The position numbers and the translations under genes were made by a program. From the NCBI RefSeq assembly GCF_042646165.1, contig NZ_JBHRTC010000022.1: a stretch of 64,000 nucleotides of DNA; one strand, 5' to 3'. This stretch comes from Microbaculum marinum. GTDB taxonomy: Bacteria; Pseudomonadota; Alphaproteobacteria; Rhizobiales; Tepidamorphaceae. Positions 1-7,619 of this stretch are shown piece after piece (within the stretch, counting starts at the first letter, position 1; each line of letters starts with the position of its first letter). Below the pieces are notes generated by a model. That model ran no database searches, was not told the origin of the DNA, and saw only the letters and a list, made by a program, of their open reading frames with translations.

Positions 1-1
1 C

Positions 2-478
2 GGCGTCAAGCTCGATTTCCGGCACTTCGAGGACGGCTACGTCGCGACCGCGGCCGACGTCGAGGCGGAGCTCGCCCGCATCGGCCACGACCTTCAGCCG
101 CTCGACATCGTGCTGGTCAACACCTCCGCCGGCGCGGCCTACGGTTCGCCGGATTACCTGTCCAAAGGCTGCGGCATGGGCCGCGAGGCGACGCTTTATC
201 TGCTCGAGAGGAGGGTGCGGGTCACCGGCACCGACGCCTGGAGCTGGGACGCGCCGTTCGTCCACACGGCCCGCCGCTTCGCCGAGACCGGCGACCCCTC
301 GATCATCTGGGAAGGCCACCGGGCCGGCATCGACATCGGCTATTGCCACATCGAGAAGCTCGCCAACCTGGAGAGCCTGCCGGCCAGCGGCTTCACCGTT
401 TCCTGCTTCCCCTTCAAGATCAGGGCGGCCTCGGCCGGCTTCACCCGCGCCGTGGCGATCTTCGAGGAGGACGGCTGA
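2..478 (+). CDS. Cyclase family protein (kynurenine formamidase-like), C-terminal part only
   Basis: The reading frame is open from the left edge to the TGA at 476-478, so only the last 158 residues are present. The visible part carries segments typical of the cyclase/kynurenine-formamidase fold: a stretch reading DIVLVNTSAGAAYGSPDY, then RRVRVTGTDAWSWDAPF and, near the end, the LPASGFTVSCFPFKIRAASAG block that closes these proteins. Members are metal-dependent hydrolases acting on amides or cyclic substrates. The N-terminal HxGTHxDxPxH metal-binding motif would lie outside the window, so catalytic competence cannot be judged. It ends 15 bp from a convergent small gene. Confidence 0.75.
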   Translation, partial: GVKLDFRHFEDGYVATAADVEAELARIGHDLQPLDIVLVNTSAGAAYGSPDYLSKGCGMGREATLYLLERRVRVTGTDAWSWDAPFVHTARRFAETGDPSIIWEGHRAGIDIGYCHIEKLANLESLPASGFTVSCFPFKIRAASAGFTRAVAIFEEDG

Positions 479-493
479 CCGGGGTCGATCCGG

Positions 494-814
494 TCAGTTC
501 ATTGCGCACAGCGTTTCGCCGCCGGTTGATTCGCAGCAGGTCCACTTGCTGTAGACGCCCGAGCAGTCGTCGGGCGGCTCCGAGATCCGGTAGCACAGCT
601 TGTCGGTCGTGAAGGTCCGGCGCCAGTTGAACTGCAGGTCGCCGAAGTTCTCCGTCGGGCCCTCCGGGGCGTACGGCCCGATCGCCACCTGGACCTCGCA
701 GACGTTCGGTCCGGCGTTGTTCTCGAGGATTATCGTTGCTGCGACGGCAGGTACCGATACGGCGGCCATGACCCCCGTCAGCGCGGCAACGGCAATTTGC
801 GACCCCAAACGCAT
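494..814 (-). CDS. Small secreted protein of unknown function with six cysteines
   Basis: This encodes a 106-residue protein. I start it at the ATG at 814 because GGGAG lies a few bases upstream on the minus strand and because the protein then begins with a classical signal peptide (MRLGSQIAVAAL..., predicted cleavage after AVAA near residue 25). The mature part of about 80 residues has six cysteines, including a CC pair in WTCCES, which suggests up to three disulfides and a periplasmic or extracellular location. No family is recognised. It is convergent with the cyclase gene, and its promoter would lie in the 815-1011 region shared with the divergent GntR regulator. Confidence 0.6.
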   Translation of the reverse strand: MRLGSQIAVAALTGVMAAVSVPAVAATIILENNAGPNVCEVQVAIGPYAPEGPTENFGDLQFNWRRTFTTDKLCYRISEPPDDCSGVYSKWTCCESTGGETLCAMN

Positions 815-1011
815 CGTAGCTTTCTCCCACACGACTGTTTCGTCCGTTCGGTAGCAGTCTTGCGCCGATCGGACGGCTAATCCAGCAAAGATTTTACTCC
901 GCTGCTGAATGCCGGTACCTGAGCGCGGTCCGGCGTCGATTCCGGCGCCCGCCACGCCTCTCCCGCCGCCGCGCGCTTGCGGCCCACCCAGCCTTGGAGC
1001 ATGCTACTGGT

Positions 1012-1755
1012 ATGATGACTAAACGTGCGCCCTCACGGCGGCTGAAACTCGCGGATCAGGTCCAGGAGCAGTTGCTCGCGCTGATCCGCAGCGGCGAGTT
1101 CGCCCCCGGCGACCCGCTGCCGTCGGAGCGCGAACTGATGCAGGCTTTCGGCGTCGGACGGCCGGCGGTACGCGAGGGGATGCAGGCCCTGCAGGGGATG
1201 GGACTGCTGGAGATCCGGCACGGCGGCAGGGCGCGCGTCGCAGAACCCTCCATCGGCCGCATGGTCGACCAGATGGGCGAGACCATGCGCCACCTGCTCA
1301 CCCATTCGCCGGCGAGCATGGAGCACCTGAAGGAGGCGCGCGCCACCTTCGAGATGGAAATGGCCCGCAACGCCGCGCGAAAGCGTTCCGACAGCGATCT
1401 GGCTAGGCTTGTCCGGGTGGTCGAGATCCAGGAGGAGGCGCGCACCGACGCCCAGAGGTTCCTCGAGTTCGACGGGCAGTTCCATCGCGAGGTGGCGGCG
1501 ATCAGCGGCAATCCGATCTTCGCCGCCCTGTCGGACGCGATCTTCGGCTGGCTGGCGCATTTCCACATCGATCTCGTCCGGGTGCCCGGCCGCGAGCAGC
1601 TCACTCTCGACGAGCACCGGCAGATCATCGCCGCGATCGAGGCCCGCGATGCCGAACAGGCGGCGCGTGCGATGCTCGACCACCTCAATCGCGCCAACGG
1701 CCTCTACCACCGCTCGCACTCCGCCGACCGCGGGGCGCTGGAGGCCGGGACCTGA
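1012..1755 (+). CDS. FadR-subfamily GntR transcriptional regulator (NanR-like)
   Basis: This 247-residue protein has an N-terminal winged helix-turn-helix of GntR type (residues about 12-75, with LPSERELMQAFGVGRPAVREGMQAL) and an all-helical FCD effector domain (about 85-230; metal-ligand-type residues in FDGQFHREVA and LDEHRQIIAAI). Overall it resembles NanR. FCD regulators usually bind a sugar acid or carboxylate and repress nearby catabolic genes. The frame extends upstream to a TTG at 994, but I prefer the tandem ATGs at 1012/1015, with GGAG at 996-999. It lies directly upstream of the aldolase/dehydrogenase/ABC cluster, and a palindrome at 1862-1881 is a likely target. Confidence 0.85.
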   Translation: MMTKRAPSRRLKLADQVQEQLLALIRSGEFAPGDPLPSERELMQAFGVGRPAVREGMQALQGMGLLEIRHGGRARVAEPSIGRMVDQMGETMRHLLTHSPASMEHLKEARATFEMEMARNAARKRSDSDLARLVRVVEIQEEARTDAQRFLEFDGQFHREVAAISGNPIFAALSDAIFGWLAHFHIDLVRVPGREQLTLDEHRQIIAAIEARDAEQAARAMLDHLNRANGLYHRSHSADRGALEAGT

Positions 1756-1840
1756 GGCGACGGCGACGGCCGCACCGGCAGTGCCGCACGACCGCGACGG
1801 GGTTGCAGACTGCGCGCCGCGCTGTGCTTCCGCCGTTCCC

Positions 1841-1867
1841 TTGCGACACCCCCGCAAGTGGTATAAT
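1841..1867 (+). promoter_or_regulatory. Candidate sigma-70 promoter of the aldolase-ABC operon
   Basis: TTGCGA at 1841-1846 and a perfect TATAAT at 1862-1867 are separated by 15 bp, which is shorter than the usual 17. It is the only good minus-10 box between the regulator and the aldolase gene. The minus-10 box lies inside the palindrome at 1862-1881. The pairing with this particular minus-35 is uncertain. Confidence 0.4.
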
Positions 1868-1881
1868 CTGATCAAATTATA
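1862..1881. promoter_or_regulatory. 20-bp palindrome, likely operator of the GntR regulator
   Basis: TATAATCTGATCAAATTATA is an inverted repeat with 9 of 10 base pairs matching around the centre TGA/TCA. It stands out as an AT-rich island in very GC-rich surroundings. It overlaps a TATAAT box and sits 46 bp before the aldolase ATG, as expected for a repressor site. Assignment to the GntR gene next door is inferred from position and symmetry only. Confidence 0.55.
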
Positions 1882-1926
1882 GCGGCGCCGGACCTTAATG
1901 TGCGCCGAAGAGGGAGAACGTCGGGG

Positions 1927-2898
1927 ATGTCGAATCAGACGATGCGGGCGATGGCCCGCACGCGGTCGCTCAAGGTCGGCCACTTCATCGTGGAATTCGC
2001 CACGCCGGGCATCGGCTACATTCTCAGGAACGCCGGCTGCGACTTCGTCCTGTTCGACACCGAACATTCAGGCTTTCACAACGAAACCATCAAGTCCGCG
2101 CTGCGCTACTTCGAGGCCGCCTCGCTGCCGGCCATCGTCCGCGTCCCCTCCAAGGAATACCACCACATCGCCCGGGCGCTCGACATGGGCGCGGAAGGCC
2201 TGATGGTGCCGATGGTCAACGACGCGGCCGAGGCGCGCGCCATCCTCGACTGCATGAAATACACGCCGGCCGGCAAGCGCGGCGTCGCCCTCGGCGTCGC
2301 CCACGACAAGTACGCGACCGGCGCCGTCCTCGACAAGCTCGCCGCGGCGAACGAGCGCTCGACGCTGTTTGCCCAGATCGAGACGGCCGAAGGCGTCGAG
2401 AACGTCGAGGAAATAGCCGCGACCGACGGTGTCGACTGCCTCTGGGTCGGACATTTCGATCTGTCCGCCTCGCTCGGCATCCCCGGCCAGTTCGAGCACC
2501 GGAAATTCAAGGACGCGATCGCGCGGACCATCGCCGCCGGCCGCAGCCACGGCAAGGCGGTGGGCCGCCTGGTGCCGGACACGAAGTCCGGCATCGACCT
2601 GTTCAGTGAAGGCTTCGACTTCATCTGCTACTCCGGCGACGTCTGGGTGCTGCAGACGGCGCTGACCGCTGCTGTCGGGGAGATCCGCGCCGGCTGCGGG
2701 CGCGGATCGGCGGGATCGAAGCGCGCCGCGCGAGGGAAGGCTGTCCGAGGGAAGGCAAGCCCGAAGAAGGCGGGCCCGAAGCAGGTGGCTGCGAGGACGG
2801 GGGCTGCGAAGACGGCTGCGACCTCCGCGAAATCGGCGAAGCCGAAGAAGCCCGCGGCGAAGCGAGCCCGGTCCGGCGGCGGGAAGAAGGCCGGGTAG
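1927..2898 (+). CDS. HpcH/HpaI-family aldolase with a Lys/Ala-rich histone-like C-terminal tail
   Basis: This 323-residue protein is a class II, metal-dependent retro-aldolase of the HpaI / 2-keto-3-deoxy-L-rhamnonate aldolase family. These enzymes cleave 2-keto-3-deoxy sugar acids or 4-hydroxy-2-oxo acids to pyruvate and an aldehyde. Family residues are visible: DTEH (His47), VRVP (Arg72), QIET (metal ligand Glu152) and GHFDLS (metal ligand Asp178). The catalytic domain ends near residue 255. The remaining roughly 65 residues are almost only K, A, R, G, S, P and T, with repeats such as SPKKAG and AKPKKPAAK, like histone H1 or AlgP tails, which is not usual for this family. The ATG at 1927 is chosen because GGGAG lies upstream. 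The dehydrogenase gene follows after 10 bp. Confidence 0.85.
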   Translation: MSNQTMRAMARTRSLKVGHFIVEFATPGIGYILRNAGCDFVLFDTEHSGFHNETIKSALRYFEAASLPAIVRVPSKEYHHIARALDMGAEGLMVPMVNDAAEARAILDCMKYTPAGKRGVALGVAHDKYATGAVLDKLAAANERSTLFAQIETAEGVENVEEIAATDGVDCLWVGHFDLSASLGIPGQFEHRKFKDAIARTIAAGRSHGKAVGRLVPDTKSGIDLFSEGFDFICYSGDVWVLQTALTAAVGEIRAGCGRGSAGSKRAARGKAVRGKASPKKAGPKQVAARTGAAKTAATSAKSAKPKKPAAKRARSGGGKKAG

Positions 2899-2908
2899 GA
2901 GGCGGGTC

Positions 2909-3955
2909 ATGGACAGGTTCCGCATCGCCCTGTCGGGAGACTTTCGCAAGAGCGACGGCAGCCCGACCTATCCGAGTTTCGATCTGACTCCGCTCACCTC
3001 CGACCCGGCCATCGAGGTCGTCTGGGTCGACGCCGTCGACGGCACGATCCCCGCCTCGGGCCTGGAAGGCTGTCACGCGCTGATCCTGCTGGTGCCGAAG
3101 TTCACCCGCGACTCCATCCCGGCCGGCAACACGCTAGCCGCCGTCGCACGCTTCGGGGTCGGCTACGACAATGTCGATGTCGCCGCGTGCACCGACAACG
3201 GCATCGCCGTCATCATCACGCCCGACGGCGTGCGCCGTCCCGTAGCCGTCTCGGTGATCACCTACATCCTGGCGCTGTCGCAGAAGCTGCTGATCAAGGA
3301 CAGGCTGTGCCGCGAGGGCCCGCCGGGCTGGGGCCGGCGGGCCGACCACATGGGCGTCGGACTGGTCGGCAAGACCCTCGGCCAGCTCGGCATGGGCAAC
3401 ATCGGCGCCGAGGTGTTCCGGATGGCGGCGCCGTTCGGCATGACGCCGATCGCCCACGATCCCTATGCCGACGCCGCGCTGGCGCGCGAACTCGGCGTCG
3501 AGCTGGTCTCCGAGGAGGAGATCTTCCGGCGCTCCGACTTCCTCTCCGTTTCGATCCCGCTGTCGGAGGCGACGCATCACTTCGTCAACGCGGAACGGCT
3601 GAAGTGGATGAAGCCGACGGCCTACCTGATCAACACCGCGCGCGGACCCGTCGTCGACCAGCGCGCCCTGTATTCGGCGCTCGTCGAGGGGACGATCGCC
3701 GGCGCCGGCCTCGACGTGTTCGAGGTCGAGCCCTGCCCGGCCGACGAACCGCTGCTCGGGCTCGACAACGTCATCGTCACCCCGCACTCGCTGTGCTGGA
3801 CCGACGAATGCTTCGCCGGCAACGGCGCTGCCGACGTCGCGGCGGTAAAGGCCCTGATGAAGGGCCAGGTGCCGCGCGGCATCGTCAACCGGACCGTCAC
3901 CGACGATCCCGGCTGGACGGCGAAGCTGGAGGATTTCGGGAGGCGCTACGGCTAG
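2909..3955 (+). CDS. D-isomer-specific 2-hydroxyacid dehydrogenase
   Basis: This 348-residue NAD(P)-dependent oxidoreductase interconverts a 2-hydroxy acid and a 2-oxo acid. The Rossmann motif G-x-G-x-x-G is at residues 161-166 (GMGNIG). The catalytic triad of the family is complete: Arg245 in NTARGP, Glu274 in FEVEP and His293 in VTPH. Length is normal for the phosphoglycerate dehydrogenase/hydroxypyruvate reductase group. The start ATG follows a GGAGG. It lies 10 bp after the aldolase gene and before the ABC transporter, so it probably acts on a sugar-acid intermediate in the same pathway. The exact substrate cannot be read from the sequence. Confidence 0.88.
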   Translation: MDRFRIALSGDFRKSDGSPTYPSFDLTPLTSDPAIEVVWVDAVDGTIPASGLEGCHALILLVPKFTRDSIPAGNTLAAVARFGVGYDNVDVAACTDNGIAVIITPDGVRRPVAVSVITYILALSQKLLIKDRLCREGPPGWGRRADHMGVGLVGKTLGQLGMGNIGAEVFRMAAPFGMTPIAHDPYADAALARELGVELVSEEEIFRRSDFLSVSIPLSEATHHFVNAERLKWMKPTAYLINTARGPVVDQRALYSALVEGTIAGAGLDVFEVEPCPADEPLLGLDNVIVTPHSLCWTDECFAGNGAADVAAVKALMKGQVPRGIVNRTVTDDPGWTAKLEDFGRRYG

Positions 3956-4042
3956 CGGAAGACGCCGGGCGCCGGGAGGTGGCGCGACCAGGTTCAAGTC
4001 CGATCAGAACAGAACATTCGGGCAATCCAAGGGAGGTAATAC

Positions 4043-5701
4043 ATGAACGATCGAGAAAGACGGGATTTCGAGGCCGGTCTCGCCCGGGAGGTCGATTCCT
4101 GGCTGAGAGGAGAGCCGACGCGCCGCGACTTCATCAAGCGGTTCGGACAGGCAACCGGCATGCTGGCGCTGTCGGGAGCGGTGCTTCCACCGTTCGCCAG
4201 GTCGGCCCTGGCACAGTCGAAGATGCAGCTGGAGGATCCGAACACGCCGCTCGGCAAGGCCCAGGCCGCCGCGCTGAAGGCCTCCACCGAGGGCCCGACC
4301 GACGGGTCGGCCTACCGTGCCGTTGAGGCTGCCAAGCAGTACAGCGGCGTCAACCTGAACATGACCTATGAAGCCGGCCTGCAGGCCCTCGACCCGCGCA
4401 ACTTCTCGGGGCCCCTGTGGCAGGACCTGACCGGCATCAAGTCGACGGTGGTCGAACTGCCGCCGCCGGACATGTACTCCAAGCCGATCTCCGAGCATAT
4501 CGCCGGATCGAGCGCCTACGACGTCCTCGACCTGCAGCCGCAGTGGACGCCGGCGCTCGCCGACGGCGGGGTGATAGCGCCCCTCGACGACTATATCGCC
4601 AAGTACATGAACATGGCGGATCTCGAGGACTACCACCCGCTCTACAAGGCGCTGCCCACCTACAAGGGCAAGATCTGGGGCTTCTTCGACGACGGCGACA
4701 TGTTCGCCCTCTACTACCGCAAGGACATCTTCGAGGACCCGAAGCTCAACGAGGCCTACCAGGCCAAGTTCAACAAGAAGCTCGAGGTGCCGAAGACCTG
4801 GGAGGACTACGCCCAGGTCGCCCAGTTCATCACCGACCAGATGGCGCCGAATGTCTACGGGGCCGGGCATTTCCGCAAGGCCGCCTCGCCCGGCAACCAG
4901 TTCGACTTCATGCAGCAGTTCCGCGCCAACGGCGGCCGGTTCTTCGACGAGAACATGAAGGCCGATCTCGCCAACGAGATCGGCGTCAGGACGCTGGAGA
5001 ACATGAAGGCCGCCAACGCCGCCTCGATTCCCGGCAACAACGAACTCGACGCGGTGTCGCTGTGGGCCGCGTGGCTGCAGGGCAAGATCGCCATGATGTA
5101 CTCGTGGCCGCCCACCGGGCGCATGAGTGCCGGCTACTCGCAGTCGGACAAGGCGATCAGCTTCATTCCGCAGTCCTCGATCGCCGGAAAGGTCGGCTAC
5201 GCGATCGTCCCTGGCGGCCATCCGGAGCACGCGTTCGGGTTCAACAAGGCGCTCGCCGCCGATTCCGAGAATCCGGAAGCCGCCTACCTGTTCATGCAGT
5301 GGGCCTGCTCGCCCCCGGTGTCGCTGGCGCGCTGCATGCTTCCCTACGCGCTGCGCGACCCGTACCGGATCTCGCACTTCAAGTCCGAACTGTACGGTGA
5401 GCTCTTCCCGAGCGCGCCGGAGTACCTGGCGAACCTCAACAACTCCGCCAATGTCGGCCTGCTCGATCCGATCATGCCCGGCGCCCAGGACTATCAGCTC
5501 TCGCTCGACCGCATGGCCACTTCGGTGTGGGCGGGCGCCGACCCGATGGAGGCGCTGAAGACCGCGGAAGCGGAGTGGAACGCCACCACCGAGAACCTCG
5601 GGGTCGACTCGCAGAAGGCGTTCTACGAGGAATTCCTCAAGCTGCCGGGCGCGACCCCGGACAACACGGTCGAGAAGCTCGGCATGGCCGTCCAGCTGTA
5701 G
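4043..5701 (+). CDS. Sugar ABC transporter, periplasmic substrate-binding protein (Tat-like signal)
   Basis: This 552-residue extracellular solute-binding protein is of the family-1 (MalE/UgpB) type and feeds the two permeases encoded downstream. The N-terminus has the twin-arginine-type motif RRDFIKRF followed by a hydrophobic stretch and ARSALAQ cleavage site near residue 58, so export in folded form is likely. It is longer than the usual 400-450 residues of this family. The start has a strong GGGAGG nine bases upstream. A stable hairpin lies between this gene and the permeases. The ligand is unknown; neighbours suggest a carbohydrate, sugar acid or lactone. Confidence 0.85.
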   Translation: MNDRERRDFEAGLAREVDSWLRGEPTRRDFIKRFGQATGMLALSGAVLPPFARSALAQSKMQLEDPNTPLGKAQAAALKASTEGPTDGSAYRAVEAAKQYSGVNLNMTYEAGLQALDPRNFSGPLWQDLTGIKSTVVELPPPDMYSKPISEHIAGSSAYDVLDLQPQWTPALADGGVIAPLDDYIAKYMNMADLEDYHPLYKALPTYKGKIWGFFDDGDMFALYYRKDIFEDPKLNEAYQAKFNKKLEVPKTWEDYAQVAQFITDQMAPNVYGAGHFRKAASPGNQFDFMQQFRANGGRFFDENMKADLANEIGVRTLENMKAANAASIPGNNELDAVSLWAAWLQGKIAMMYSWPPTGRMSAGYSQSDKAISFIPQSSIAGKVGYAIVPGGHPEHAFGFNKALAADSENPEAAYLFMQWACSPPVSLARCMLPYALRDPYRISHFKSELYGELFPSAPEYLANLNNSANVGLLDPIMPGAQDYQLSLDRMATSVWAGADPMEALKTAEAEWNATTENLGVDSQKAFYEEFLKLPGATPDNTVEKLGMAVQL

Positions 5702-5713
5702 AACCGGTCTTGA

Positions 5714-5739
5714 GGCCCCCGCCCCGTCGGGCGGGGGCC
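5714..5739 (+). promoter_or_regulatory. Stable intercistronic hairpin between binding-protein and permease genes
   Basis: Perfect 11-bp arms (GGCCCCCGCCC at 5714-5724 and its complement at 5729-5739) enclose a four-base loop, starting 12 bp after the stop codon. No U-run follows, so it is not a classical terminator. Such hairpins after binding-protein genes (malE-malF type) typically protect the upstream mRNA and lower permease expression. Confidence 0.6.
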
Positions 5740-5786
5740 CGCCGATCCTCCCTCACCCAGACCGCTCACGGGGAAGCCGCGCCGAC

Positions 5787-6722
5787 ATGGGCGACGCCGC
5801 CTTCGCAGACAATCCGACTCCCGTCTCCCGGCGCCGGCTGCCGTCGGCGGCGCGCAGCGACCGGCGTTTCAAGTGGCTGCTCGTCACGCCGGCGATTCTC
5901 GTCATCCTGGCCATATCGATCTACCCGCTCGTGTTCTCGATCTGGGTCCTGTTCGTCAACTACGACTTCCAGATTCCCGGCCACGCCTACGTCGGCCTGA
6001 AGAACTTCAGGCAGGTCATCTTCGACCCCGTCGCACGCTACTCGCTGCTGGTCACCGTCTGCCTCACGGCGACCAACGTCCTGATAGAATTCCTGCTCGG
6101 GCTCGCCATCGCCCTGGCGATGACGAAGACGTTCCGCGGGCGCGGGATCATCATATCGATCATCATCGTGCCCCTGTTCATCAGCCCGGTGATCGTCGGC
6201 CAGGCCTGGGCGCTGCTGCTGCAACGGCCGTTCGGACCGACCAACTACCTGCTTGGCCAGCTTCTCGGCCAGGAGGTGACGATCAGCTGGCTGACCCAGT
6301 GGCCGTGGAATTTCGTGGCGCTGGTGCTTGCCGACGTCTGGCAGTGGACGCCCTTCATGTTCGTCATCCTGCTGGCGGGTCTGACCGCCATTCCGCCGCA
6401 CGTCTACGAGGCAGCCGAACTCGACGGCGTCGGAACCTGGCAGACGTTCTGGCACATCACGATGCCCTATCTCGCGCCGATGATCGCGCTTGCCGTCACC
6501 TTCCGGCTGCTCGATTCCATCCGGCTCTTCGACACCATCTTCATCATGACCGGGGGCGGTCCGGGGACGCAGACCTATACGGTCTCCTACTACCTCTACA
6601 CGATCGGATTCACGCAGTTCCATCTGTCGCGGGCAACGGCCGGCGCATGGATATTCCTGATCCTGACGCTGATCGTGGTGGTGTTCCTGGTGCGGCGCCT
6701 GCTGAAACAGGAAGAGTCATGA
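5787..6722 (+). CDS. Sugar ABC transporter permease (MalF/UgpA type)
   Basis: This 311-residue inner-membrane protein has about six hydrophobic helices, the first near residues 32-55. The cytoplasmic EAA loop that contacts the ATPase is clear (EAAELDGVGTWQTFWHITMP, about residues 209-228). This is the classical CUT1 permease 1. It overlaps the next permease by an ATGA (6719-6722), which indicates translational coupling. Its partners are the binding protein upstream and the ATPase at 7620. Confidence 0.92.
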   Translation: MGDAAFADNPTPVSRRRLPSAARSDRRFKWLLVTPAILVILAISIYPLVFSIWVLFVNYDFQIPGHAYVGLKNFRQVIFDPVARYSLLVTVCLTATNVLIEFLLGLAIALAMTKTFRGRGIIISIIIVPLFISPVIVGQAWALLLQRPFGPTNYLLGQLLGQEVTISWLTQWPWNFVALVLADVWQWTPFMFVILLAGLTAIPPHVYEAAELDGVGTWQTFWHITMPYLAPMIALAVTFRLLDSIRLFDTIFIMTGGGPGTQTYTVSYYLYTIGFTQFHLSRATAGAWIFLILTLIVVVFLVRRLLKQEES

Positions 6723-7582
6723 CGGCCACGGTTTCCGCAGGTCCCGCGCCGCGCCGCCGACGTCGGGGACGTCGCCTGCCGATCGGGCGCATTCTGCTGC
6801 TGGGCATCTACCTGATGTTCATCCTGGCGCCGCTCTACTGGGTGCTCATCACGTCGATCAAGCCGAGCGACGACTATCTCGCGGTGCCGCCGGTCTGGTT
6901 CCCGGACGCGCCGACGATCGTGCACTACACGGCGGCGCTGTTCGCCTATCGCGGTCTGCAGGGACTGATCAACAGCCTCATCATCTCCATATCCGCCACC
7001 GCACTGTCGTGCCTGATCGGCACCCTGATGGCCTACAGCCTGGCACGGTTCCGGACGGGGGGAATGCACCTGTCGTTCTGGGTGCTGTCGCAGCGCTTCC
7101 TGCCGCCGATCGCCATCATCCTGCCGCTGTTCCTGAACTACCGGCTGGTCGGCCTTCAGGACACCCATGTCGGCATGATCCTCGCCTACACGATGTTCAC
7201 GCTGCCGGTCACGGTGTGGATGATGTACGCCTATTTCCGGCAGATGCCGCGGTCGCTGGAGGACGCCGCCCTGGTCGACGGCTGCACGCGCTGGCAGGCG
7301 TTGTGGACGGTCGCCATTCCGCTCGCCGTGCCGGGCATCGTCGCGGCCGCCATCTTCACCTTCATCGCCTGCTGGACCGAGTTCTTCTTCGCGCTGGTGC
7401 TGACCAGCCGCGACGCCTTCACGCTGCCGACCGTCTTCCGCGCCTTCCTCAGCTTCCAGGGCGCCCAGTACGGGGAGGCGAGCGCGCTGGCGATCGTCTC
7501 GCTGGGGCCCTCGATCATCCTCGGCGTGCTTGTGCAGAAGCATCTCGTGCGCGGGCTGACGCTCGGCGCCATACGCGGATGA
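6719..7582 (+). CDS. Sugar ABC transporter permease (MalG/UgpE type)
   Basis: This 287-residue inner-membrane protein forms the second half of the CUT1 channel. It starts with a basic cytoplasmic tail (APRRRRRGRR) followed by about six helices. The EAA loop reads EDAALVDGCTRWQALWTVAIP (about residues 180-200). The start ATG overlaps the stop of the first permease (ATGA). The end is 37 bp before the ATPase gene. Confidence 0.92.
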   Translation: MTATVSAGPAPRRRRRGRRLPIGRILLLGIYLMFILAPLYWVLITSIKPSDDYLAVPPVWFPDAPTIVHYTAALFAYRGLQGLINSLIISISATALSCLIGTLMAYSLARFRTGGMHLSFWVLSQRFLPPIAIILPLFLNYRLVGLQDTHVGMILAYTMFTLPVTVWMMYAYFRQMPRSLEDAALVDGCTRWQALWTVAIPLAVPGIVAAAIFTFIACWTEFFFALVLTSRDAFTLPTVFRAFLSFQGAQYGEASALAIVSLGPSIILGVLVQKHLVRGLTLGAIRG

Positions 7583-7619
7583 GGGAGGACGGAGTGTCGG
7601 ACATCGGAAGGGGCCCGCA

